A DNA stretch of 64,000 bases from positions 1 to 64,000 of the forward strand of contig CALCHQ010000102.1 in assembly GCA_937901085.1 (NCBI GenBank). The letters are read 5' to 3'. Under the pieces are notes generated by a model. The model searched no databases. It was not told the DNA's origin and saw nothing but the letters and a program-made list of their open reading frames with translations. The DNA is from an uncultured Verrucomicrobiales bacterium (lineage in GTDB: Bacteria; Verrucomicrobiota; Verrucomicrobiia; Verrucomicrobiales; Akkermansiaceae). Below are positions 26,578-33,712 of this stretch, piece by piece; position 1 is the stretch's first letter, and each line of letters starts with the position of its first letter. A program made the position numbers and the translations under genes.

Positions 26578-29043
26578 TTATTTGCCGTGGTGGTCCACTT
26601 CCTGAGAAATAGCCAGGATGCGGAAATCCCTGTGCCCGCAGTAGCGGATGCAGAGTGACTGCCCCACGCCGGCATCGGGCATGAGCGACAGCCGCAAAGC
26701 CCCGGTATAATCAGAAGCCTCACCGCAGTGCTTTTCCCAGCGGTCGTTGGCGCTGCTGCAATAATCAAAAGTCGTATCACTCTGCAACAGGCGGATTTTG
26801 AAGCGGCTCAACTGGCGCACCGAATTAAAGCTTACAGAACTCTCCAGCGGCATGGTGTGGATTTCCGCCTCAATCGGCATGCCTACCCTGTATACAGCCC
26901 CCTTGGTGATAAGAGGAGAAACACAGGCTGCAGATGTTCCGGTGCAGATGTCCGCACCCGACGCATCCTGCACCACCATGCAGGCATCAGCAGTCCAGCC
27001 CGGAACAGACAACATTCCGTCCTCCTCTGCCACCAGCGTACGACAGACATCCAGATGCGGGCCATCAGGCTTCATCCGTTCCAGCATCATGGGGCCGCCT
27101 GCTTCCGGCTGCGTCACCAGCCACAGCTCATCATCCCTGCCTTCCAGACTCTGCAGCGCCGCCACATGGCAGACCCGGCGGTGTTTCAGCACCACACGCT
27201 GCCACGCTGTCACCTGCTGCTCCATATTGATGGTCAGCACCGCCAGGGAATCATCATGCATCAGCACCCAGACATTGATGTTGGAACCGCGCTGGACGCA
27301 CCATTCCCTGACACCGGGAGCAAAAAGATGTTCGGCAAGCATGCTGATGTCCGTGGTCGAAAAGCCGTCTGATTCCAGGCGGTAGGCAATCTCACGCATC
27401 CGGCGGCGACCCCGCTGCACAAACAACACCGTATTCTCTACCGTGCGCGCCGGCATCGCTTCACTGCCCACGGCTGACTGGCGGCGGAAAGCAACCGTTG
27501 ACGGCGTGATGGCTCCCCCGGTCCCGGATACCACTACCCATTCACTATCGGAAGTTCCCACGAGCAGCTGCCGGGTGGCACAAAGCCAGCAGATGCGGCT
27601 CTGGTCGCCCCCGACGATATTCAGATGCATCGCATCATCGTCATTGGTACCGACGCGGAAATTATGGTAATCGTCCGTTCCGCTTGCCAGCAGAGTCGTT
27701 GGCAGTCCCTGCATGCCGCCCAGCCACAAACGCCCCTGGAACATACAGGAAAAGGCCGGATAGCCGTTGCGGGCACCCATAGCGCCGAAACTCCAGCTGC
27801 GGGTAGAGAAGCTCACCGGCTTACCCAGGTACGGAATCATCAGCTCAGCTCTGGCATGGTACGCATCTGTCACCTCCGTAATCTTCAACTTATATTCGCG
27901 TGTGCCACCCATGATGCGGAATTGGAGAACCGCCCCCGCACCGGCAGAATCCTTGCTGCAGCGGCATACCAGCACCATGCGGCAAGGGCGGGGTTCCGAG
28001 CCGGACAAGGCCCAGTTCTGGCGCGTCGCATAATCCGACTGGGCAAAGGTCTTGATGCAGGTCCAGTTCCAGAGCCGGAAATCGGGTTCCGTTTCCAGTG
28101 TATCATAACTGCGCCAGAGTTCCCAATGGGCACTCCAGGTATTAAGCGTATTCAATTCCCAGTCCCCCATCACCTCATAAGGAATCCCGGTGCTGTCCAG
28201 ACGCATGATTCCCGGCTGGAAATAATGAGGATAATCCGATAGAAGCGTGCTTCCATTAAAGGCATCGGGCGTGTAATCACGGATGCAATGGTATAAATAA
28301 TACAAGTTGGAAGTAGTGTTCTTCTGGTGCAGAACTGCCCCTTTTTGCACGCTGTTCTTGCTGATATCGGGCGCAGCCGAAGCGCCGAAGCTCTGCGTCT
28401 CATTGCTGAACAAGTCCTTACCGGGAATCAGCGCATCGGCCAGCATACATTCCCGTCCTACCATATCAGGGGTAAAGCACTTATCGCCCCCGGTAATGCA
28501 AAGGTCTGCCACCTTGCCGTCCTGCTGGAACAAAACCGACAGCGAGCCTTCCTGCAGCGCATAAGTCTCACGCGGCATCACCTCAAAGCTCGGTTCGTCG
28601 CAGCGCCAGTCCGTATCGGCATAGCGATACAGTACCACGGGCGGATGCGTAGGGCAGCACACGTACAAGGCATCATTCACCTGCGAAAAATGCAGAGCCG
28701 ATAATTGAGCCGCAGATTGCCAGGGAGTCGTCAGCACATAGGGATCCCCAGCGGCATCGCACAGCAAAACGGCATCCCTGTACACGCGCATGCCCCCCGG
28801 AAAGAATTCCAGCATAAGCATATCATCCTCTGCAAAACAGAAGGGGAAGAGACGGACGGCAGCCCCGGCCGCCTCGCCCACATAGAAGGTACCGGCACGC
28901 AGCTGAATACCGCCATAGGGCAGAATCTGGAAATTCTGTATCAACGCAGCCCCGCGCTGATACGCCTGCAAATCAAAGCGCGTTGAAAGCCAAGGAGACA
29001 ATTCACCCGCTGTAAAACCAAGAACAATAGGTACTTCCTGCAT
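26578..29043 (-). CDS. Orphan phage structural protein (tail/stabilisation type)
   Basis: 821 aa. The N terminus (GFTAGELSPWLSTRFDL, YQRGAALIQNFQILPYGG, LRAGTFYVGE) is the signature of a widespread phage virion protein in tail/neck modules of tailed phages, usually annotated as hypothetical or as a stabilisation/tail-nozzle-like protein. Further shared blocks are LEFFPGGMRVYRD, AQLSALHFSQVNDALYV and, near residue 560, FVQRGRRRMREIAY. Reading frame intact. Neighbours on both sides are bacterial, and no capsid, terminase or integrase gene is visible. A weak native-type promoter (TTGCAC 29081-29076, 17 bp, TACATC 29058-29053) lies 9 nt before the ATG. It looks like a captured phage gene kept as a single unit. 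Confidence 0.78.
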   Translation of the reverse strand: MQEVPIVLGFTAGELSPWLSTRFDLQAYQRGAALIQNFQILPYGGIQLRAGTFYVGEAAGAAVRLFPFCFAEDDMLMLEFFPGGMRVYRDAVLLCDAAGDPYVLTTPWQSAAQLSALHFSQVNDALYVCCPTHPPVVLYRYADTDWRCDEPSFEVMPRETYALQEGSLSVLFQQDGKVADLCITGGDKCFTPDMVGRECMLADALIPGKDLFSNETQSFGASAAPDISKNSVQKGAVLHQKNTTSNLYYLYHCIRDYTPDAFNGSTLLSDYPHYFQPGIMRLDSTGIPYEVMGDWELNTLNTWSAHWELWRSYDTLETEPDFRLWNWTCIKTFAQSDYATRQNWALSGSEPRPCRMVLVCRCSKDSAGAGAVLQFRIMGGTREYKLKITEVTDAYHARAELMIPYLGKPVSFSTRSWSFGAMGARNGYPAFSCMFQGRLWLGGMQGLPTTLLASGTDDYHNFRVGTNDDDAMHLNIVGGDQSRICWLCATRQLLVGTSDSEWVVVSGTGGAITPSTVAFRRQSAVGSEAMPARTVENTVLFVQRGRRRMREIAYRLESDGFSTTDISMLAEHLFAPGVREWCVQRGSNINVWVLMHDDSLAVLTINMEQQVTAWQRVVLKHRRVCHVAALQSLEGRDDELWLVTQPEAGGPMMLERMKPDGPHLDVCRTLVAEEDGMLSVPGWTADACMVVQDASGADICTGTSAACVSPLITKGAVYRVGMPIEAEIHTMPLESSVSFNSVRQLSRFKIRLLQSDTTFDYCSSANDRWEKHCGEASDYTGALRLSLMPDAGVGQSLCIRYCGHRDFRILAISQEVDHHGK

Positions 29044-29118
29044 ATGTTGCAGGATGTACCATAGTTACAGCGGGTGTGCAAATGGAAAACACTACCCGGC
29101 AACGCTTTCCGTGCGGCA

Positions 29119-29442
29119 TTACAGACCGGCCTCCACCAGAATCGTGGCAGCACGCTGCACGCATTCCTGGCAGGATACACGGTTGCCGCTCTTCAACTCG
29201 CGGCAGGTTGATGCACCGTTTGCCGCCGTAAAGGAGGCCAGAACGGCAGCAGCCTTTTCAGGCGCGACCTGCATCGCTCCATACAAAGCGCCGCATGTTC
29301 CCTCCGGAGCCCGGCCACCACCACAGGAAGCCATGGGCTCGATGAGGTCCTCGCGGCCAAAAGCCGCGCATACCGTCTGCGCGCAATTATACATGAAAGG
29401 TTTCTGGCGGAACATGGCCAGGGCTTGTTCGACACGTTTCAT
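29119..29442 (-). CDS. C_GCAxxG_C_C family protein
   Basis: 107 aa from ATG 29442, 31 bp after the nadE stop. Six cysteines in the family pattern: YNCAQTV (Cys20), ASCGGG (Cys40), TCGALYGA (Cys50), STCREL (Cys80) and CQEC (91, 94). Such proteins probably bind a metal or iron-sulfur centre and are often found beside redox genes; the reaction is unknown. Likely cotranscribed with nadE. Confidence 0.85.
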   Translation of the reverse strand: MKRVEQALAMFRQKPFMYNCAQTVCAAFGREDLIEPMASCGGGRAPEGTCGALYGAMQVAPEKAAAVLASFTAANGASTCRELKSGNRVSCQECVQRAATILVEAGL

Positions 29443-29473
29443 AACAGGAATATCAGGGTGGAGAGGGGTAATA

Positions 29474-31390
29474 TCAAGGTTTCCAGAGTTCTCCGCAGGC
29501 ATCGGTAGGCATGCGCCAGTCTCCGCGCGGAGAAAGAGCAATGCTGCCCACCTTGGGGCCGTCGGGCATGCAACTGCGCTTGAACTGCTGCTGGAAGAAG
29601 CGGCGCAGGAATGTTTCGAGCGTGCGGCCGATGAGCTGTTCAGAAAACTCCCCGGCAAATGCCACCTGAGCCAGCACACGCAACTTCGTCGGTTCTGCGC
29701 CATACTTCACGAAGTGGTACAGGAAGAAGTCATGCAAATCGTAGGGGCCGAGGATATCTTCCGTCTTCTGCTCCATGCTGCCGTCATCCGCAGGCGGGAG
29801 CAATTCCGGACTGACAGGGGTATCAATCACATCCTGAATAGTAGCGGCCAGTTCCTGCGGGTAGCTGGAGGCCTCGTACTGCAGCAGACAGCGGATGAGC
29901 GTCTTGGGTACAGAGCAGTTAACGGCATACATGCTCATGTGGTCGCCATTGTAGGTGGACCAGCCCAGGGCTATCTCCGACAAATCGCCCGTACCGACAA
30001 CCAGTCCGCCCGTCTTGTTGGCCAGGTTCATGAGCAGCGTCGTACGCTGGCGGGCCTGCACATTCTCATATGTGCTGGTACGCTGGGCAGGGTCAAAATC
30101 CAGATCCCGGAACTGCAACAGGCATGCCTCCTTGATGTCCACCTCCTTGAAGGTCACGCCCATGAGCTGCATCATGCTCACCGCGTTGTTGTAGGTGCGG
30201 CCGGTAGTACCGAAGCCGGGCATGGTCACGGCCAGAATGGTGCTGGCAGGCAGGCCCAGTTCGCGGCAGGCGCGGGCGCAGACCACCAGTGCCAGCGTGC
30301 TGTCCAGCCCACCCGAAATACCAATGACCAGCGTGCGGGCATGCGTATGTTCCATACGCTTCACCAGCGCAGCAGTCTGAATGCTCAAAATTTCCTCGCA
30401 GCGGGCGGCCATCTCCTCCGCAGCCGGGATGAAGGGGCGCGAAGGCAGCCATGCGTAGCTCAAATCGCAGCGGGATTCCATGGGTGCCAGCATGATACGG
30501 CGCACTGGCTGCAACGATTCAGCTGCCCGGCATTCAGGGAAACAGCTGCCGCTGTTGCGGATGCTGCCGAGACGCTGCAAATCCACATCGGCATATATCA
30601 GCGAAGATTCGCGGTTGAAAAGAGTTCCCTCTGCAGCAATGCGGCCATTATCGGCAATCAGGGACTGACCGGCATACACGGCGTCCTGGGAGCTTTCGCC
30701 CATACCGGCGGAAGCGTAGACATAAGCGGCCACACAGCGGGCACTCTGCTGCGCTATAGTCTGGCGGCAGAAATCCGCGCTGCCGGCCAGAGCCACAGAT
30801 GCTGCAGGGTTGAAGATAACCCGCGCCCCCTGCAGCGCCAGGCGACAGCTGGGAGGAATCACCCCCATGAGGTCATCCCCTATCTCGATACCAAAGGTGA
30901 AATCTGCCCCATCGGTGAAAAGCAGGTCTTTCCCCACGGGAATGCGACCGAAGCCGGGCAGTTCAATTTCCCGCTCCTGCAGCTCTGCCGCCGGGCGGAA
31001 CTGCCGCCGCTGGTATGCGTCTCCATTGTTGGGAAGCACCGTTTTGGGAACAGCGCCCAGCACATGTCCCCCCTGCACCACCACGGCCATGTTGTACAGT
31101 GACTCATGCACCACCAGCGGCAGGCTGAGAATGGCCGGCAGGCTCAGGCGGGCTGTCTCGCTGGCAAAGCGGGTCAACGCACGGCAAACGGCCTGCTGCA
31201 GATGCGGCTGTAAAAACAAATCGCCGCAGCTCGCCCCCGTAAAGGAATGTTCGGGAAACACAACGGCATGCGCCCCGCCACGGGCAGCTTCCTTCATCAC
31301 AGCCACCAGTTCGGAGGTATTGAAACCCACATCAGCCACGCGCACGCGCGGCGTGGCGGCCGCAAGACGGTAATATCCGTATGTACTCAT
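29474..31390 (-). CDS. nadE: NAD+ synthetase with degenerate glutaminase domain
   Basis: 638 aa, two domains. Residues 1-280 are the nitrilase-type glutamine amidotransferase: Glu47 (FPEHSFTG) and Lys116 (VPKTVLPN) are present, but the nucleophile motif EICEDLW reads EIGDDLM, so the catalytic Cys is Gly171 (codon GGG at about 30888-30890). Residues 330-638 are the synthetase, with the PP-loop GISGGLDSTLAL and VVGTGDLSEIALGW. It should adenylate nicotinate adenine dinucleotide and amidate it to NAD+, but probably with free ammonia. The gene is otherwise intact and followed by a C_GCAxxG_C_C gene. Confidence 0.9.
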   Translation of the reverse strand: MSTYGYYRLAAATPRVRVADVGFNTSELVAVMKEAARGGAHAVVFPEHSFTGASCGDLFLQPHLQQAVCRALTRFASETARLSLPAILSLPLVVHESLYNMAVVVQGGHVLGAVPKTVLPNNGDAYQRRQFRPAAELQEREIELPGFGRIPVGKDLLFTDGADFTFGIEIGDDLMGVIPPSCRLALQGARVIFNPAASVALAGSADFCRQTIAQQSARCVAAYVYASAGMGESSQDAVYAGQSLIADNGRIAAEGTLFNRESSLIYADVDLQRLGSIRNSGSCFPECRAAESLQPVRRIMLAPMESRCDLSYAWLPSRPFIPAAEEMAARCEEILSIQTAALVKRMEHTHARTLVIGISGGLDSTLALVVCARACRELGLPASTILAVTMPGFGTTGRTYNNAVSMMQLMGVTFKEVDIKEACLLQFRDLDFDPAQRTSTYENVQARQRTTLLMNLANKTGGLVVGTGDLSEIALGWSTYNGDHMSMYAVNCSVPKTLIRCLLQYEASSYPQELAATIQDVIDTPVSPELLPPADDGSMEQKTEDILGPYDLHDFFLYHFVKYGAEPTKLRVLAQVAFAGEFSEQLIGRTLETFLRRFFQQQFKRSCMPDGPKVGSIALSPRGDWRMPTDACGELWKP

Positions 31391-31404
31391 ATCGTTCTGC
31401 GGCT

Positions 31405-31432
31405 ATTCTGCCAGATTGGGACGGAAAGTCAA
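31405..31432 (-). promoter_or_regulatory. Putative nadE promoter
   Basis: Minus strand TTGACT (31432-31427), 16-bp spacer, CAGAAT (31410-31405), 14 nt before the ATG. Confidence 0.5.
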
Positions 31433-31506
31433 TCATCTTGCGTGCATCCCCTTATTTTTTCGACTCTTTTGAACAGAAAAGCATCAGAAATCGTCGCATA
31501 TTAAGC

Positions 31507-31534
31507 TTGACCCAGCTCTAGAAATATGTAAGAA
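31507..31534 (+). promoter_or_regulatory. Putative merR-type gene promoter
   Basis: TTGACC (31507-31512), 16-bp spacer, TAAGAA (31529-31534), giving a leader of about 23 nt. Divergent from the nadE promoter; the 75 bp between them show no clear palindrome. Confidence 0.5.
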
Positions 31535-31564
31535 TGCCGCGTTCTCGTCTCATCTGCAAATTCC

Positions 31565-32104
31565 ATGAAATACAGCATTTCTGCCTTGTCCCGGAAAACC
31601 GGGCTTTCGATTCATACTCTCCGCTACTATGAAAAAGAAGGTCTGCTGCGCTATGTAGAGCGTACCGATTCCGGTCGCCGCGTATACGGCGAAGCCAGTC
31701 TGGGTTGCCTGCTGGGGGTTCTCTGCATGAAACAGGCCGGGATGACCCTGCCGCAGATCAAGGCATTCATGGATGTGACCATCGAGGGCGTCTCCACCCT
31801 GCCCAAGCGCCTTGAAATGATGGAAAGTGCGTTGGAGCAGCTCTTCAAGCTCAAGGCGGCCGTAGACCGTGGAATTCAGCTGGCCAATTTCTTCATCGGA
31901 GGGTGCCGCAATGCCATCGAGGCTCTCCAGAACGGCGCCGACCCGGAAGAAGCCTTCCCCTACATCACGCGTGACGGCATCATCGAGTTTCCCTTCCAGC
32001 TCACCGAGGACGGCAAGCTCGAACCTGACACCCCGCCGGAAGATTTCGAAGCAGCGGTTCCCAGACGCCGCAGCAGCCACACCAAGAAACAAACCAAAGC
32101 ATAA
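31565..32104 (+). CDS. MerR-family transcriptional regulator
   Basis: 179 aa. N-terminal winged helix-turn-helix with the MerR signature YSISALSRKTGLSIHTLRYYEKEGLL, then a dimerisation coiled coil (about 80-115). The effector region has few cysteines and no obvious metal cluster, so the inducer is unknown; the C-terminal tail is basic. Three bases after its stop begins a 46-aa membrane protein, probably cotranscribed. Confidence 0.88.
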   Translation: MKYSISALSRKTGLSIHTLRYYEKEGLLRYVERTDSGRRVYGEASLGCLLGVLCMKQAGMTLPQIKAFMDVTIEGVSTLPKRLEMMESALEQLFKLKAAVDRGIQLANFFIGGCRNAIEALQNGADPEEAFPYITRDGIIEFPFQLTEDGKLEPDTPPEDFEAAVPRRRSSHTKKQTKA

Positions 32105-32107
32105 GAT

Positions 32108-32248
32108 ATGAGAGAACTCGCTAAATGGGCACCCCTGGGCGGAGCCGTCTGCCTGCTTGTAGCCGCGTTCATCATCGGCCGCAACTCCCGCCGCGATGTG
32201 CGGGAAATTTACGGCATGATTGATCATTACGACAACATGGGGGAGTAA
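32108..32248 (+). CDS. 46-aa membrane micro-protein
   Basis: Short frame MRELAKWAPLGG... with a single membrane helix (VCLLVAAFIIG), then a charged tail RNSRRDVREIYGMIDHYD. It starts 3 bp after the MerR stop and is closed by a strong terminator 22 bp later, so it is placed exactly as a second gene of a two-gene unit. Function unknown. Conservation would decide whether it is real. Confidence 0.6.
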   Translation: MRELAKWAPLGGAVCLLVAAFIIGRNSRRDVREIYGMIDHYDNMGE

Positions 32249-32270
32249 ATCTTCTATAACAACATTGCGG

Positions 32271-32310
32271 TGCGTTACCCGGATAAGAACGGGTAACGCA
32301 TCTTTGTTTT
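32271..32310. terminator. Terminator between converging MerR unit and OYE-like gene
   Basis: 11-bp perfect stem TGCGTTACCCG / CGGGTAACGCA with loop GATAAGAA, then TCTTTGTTTT on the + strand. It lies between convergent genes and may serve both. Confidence 0.85.
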
Positions 32311-32326
32311 CCGCGCAGCAAGCGCA

Positions 32327-33277
32327 TCAGGGAAGAATTGTCCCCTCCCTGCCCAGCCGGACCTTATGGCCCCAATCGGCATCTGCCTGCAAGGCGCGCC
32401 CCACGGCCACCAGCTCAAACTCCCGCGTCAGCAGACTCTGCGCCAGCCTGGACAGGAAATCCGCCTGCATGCCACCGGCCAGCTCTGCAATCACCGGGCG
32501 TTGCGAGAGCATCCGTACCCAGGAAGCAAAGCCCAGGGGAGAACCGTGAAAGGCCGGCAGGTGCAGCCCGGAATCGGCACAATCAAAAATATCTACTCCG
32601 GACTCACACAAATGCTGCAACAGTGTCTCCAGCACCGCAGGTGTTTCCACGCCGCGCTGCTCCAGGCGGAACACCACAGGGAATCTCCTGCCGACGGCCT
32701 TCCTCACCGCATGAAGAACAGTACAGGGCAGGCGCAGGCGCGCTTCCTGGTCTCCGCCGTATTCATCGTGCCGGTGATTCTGTTCCGCATTCAGGAACTG
32801 CCCCAACAGCCCCGGCATCGTCCCATCGACGACGACAGCATCAAAGCCCAGGATACGAGCATGAGCCGCCGCCTGGGCAAAGGCCTGAACTGCCGCCCTG
32901 ATATCCGCTGCGCTCATGCCTGCAACATTCTGACCGCAGTGAGTGAGGAGGGGCGCTATACGGCATCCGCATGCCTGCACCACACGGGCAATTCCTTTCC
33001 AGACGCGCAAGGCTGCGCCACCGAAAAAATGAGGCATGCCGGAATCTGGCGGCGGTGGAGCCACCGCAGCAGCCTCTGTGATGATGAGGCCCATTTCATG
33101 CGTCGCACGGCGGATGTAAAAGAGACGCATGGAGTCCGCCGGCACGCCGGCATGCGACCGCTGCCCCGCCACAGGCGCCAGTACAAGCCTTGTGGGCAGA
33201 TGGATTTTACGATGCACAAACGGTCTGAATAACAGGTCAATATCGCGCAAGCTGAGTGCTGTATCCGGGATATTCAT
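32327..33277 (-). CDS. Old yellow enzyme-like FMN oxidoreductase, degenerate active site
   Basis: 316 aa, shorter than the ~360 aa norm. TIM-barrel flavin oxidoreductase by its order of motifs: LVLAPVAG near the start, PLLTHCGQ, and QFLNAEQNHRHDEYGG, the diagnostic OYE block. The substrate-anion-binding pair usually in IHGAHGYL is lost (VDGTMPGLL; Asp151 and Met154 in the His places). It may bind FMN without the usual enone reduction. Its promoter -10 box lies inside a small palindrome 8 nt before the ATG. Confidence 0.8.
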   Translation of the reverse strand: MNIPDTALSLRDIDLLFRPFVHRKIHLPTRLVLAPVAGQRSHAGVPADSMRLFYIRRATHEMGLIITEAAAVAPPPPDSGMPHFFGGAALRVWKGIARVVQACGCRIAPLLTHCGQNVAGMSAADIRAAVQAFAQAAAHARILGFDAVVVDGTMPGLLGQFLNAEQNHRHDEYGGDQEARLRLPCTVLHAVRKAVGRRFPVVFRLEQRGVETPAVLETLLQHLCESGVDIFDCADSGLHLPAFHGSPLGFASWVRMLSQRPVIAELAGGMQADFLSRLAQSLLTREFELVAVGRALQADADWGHKVRLGREGTILP

Positions 33278-33285
33278 ATATGGAG

Positions 33286-33314
33286 ACTTTAGTCTCTACC
33301 ACAATGGCAGGCAA
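33286..33314 (-). promoter_or_regulatory. Promoter of the OYE-like gene with overlapping palindrome
   Basis: Minus strand TTGCCT (33314-33309), 17-bp spacer, TAAAGT (33291-33286), 8 nt to the ATG. The -10 box is embedded in the inverted repeat GAGACT-TT-AGTCTC (33283-33296), a possible operator. Confidence 0.6.
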
Positions 33315-33376
33315 GAAGTTAGAATATCAATTCGGAAAACCGGCGGTCGGCCGGCATAACAACACGCGATACACGC

Positions 33377-33405
33377 TTGACAGCAGGCGGGGCATTGAGT
33401 AAAGT
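33377..33405 (+). promoter_or_regulatory. Promoter of the khpA-like gene
   Basis: TTGACA (33377-33382), 17-bp spacer, TAAAGT (33400-33405), 11 nt before ATG 33417. The only Shine-Dalgarno-like stretch (TAGGGA, 33405-33410) overlaps the -10 box edge and would be left out of the transcript. Confidence 0.6.
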
Positions 33406-33416
33406 AGGGAACGTAT

Positions 33417-33695
33417 ATGATGCCACAGCTCACAGAATCCATTGGTAAATACCTGCTTGCCGCCGTATCACCCCTGATTCGCCACCCGGAAAATGCAGAG
33501 CTGCGCGTCGCCGCTACCCCCGCCGGGGACATGCTCCGCTTCCGGTTGGTTCTGGAGCAGGCCGATGTGGCACGCGTCATCGGCCGCAACGGCATGACGG
33601 CTTCCGCCATTCGTTCCCTTGCCAAGGCCGCTGGTGAAAAAGCCGGTATCAAGGTCGTGGTGCATATTCTCTCCAAGGAAGAGGCCGACAGCTGA
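33417..33695 (+). CDS. khpA: KH-domain RNA-binding protein (KhpA-like)
   Basis: 92 aa. A single KH fold: a short alpha/beta start, then VIGRNGMTASAIRSL carrying the GxxG loop (GRNG), and a final strand VVVHILS. KhpA-type proteins bind RNA, in some bacteria as a dimer with KhpB, and affect cell division and small RNAs. Two tandem ATGs (33417, 33420) make the start uncertain by one residue. priA starts 18 bp after the stop and is probably cotranscribed. Confidence 0.85.
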   Translation: MMPQLTESIGKYLLAAVSPLIRHPENAELRVAATPAGDMLRFRLVLEQADVARVIGRNGMTASAIRSLAKAAGEKAGIKVVVHILSKEEADS

Positions 33696-33712
33696 TTTCC
33701 CCACCCCGCACC

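Noticed and set aside
26578..29043. A prophage around the phage-like gene
   Set aside because: Genes on both sides are ordinary bacterial genes; no integrase, terminase, capsid, lysis gene or attachment repeat was seen.
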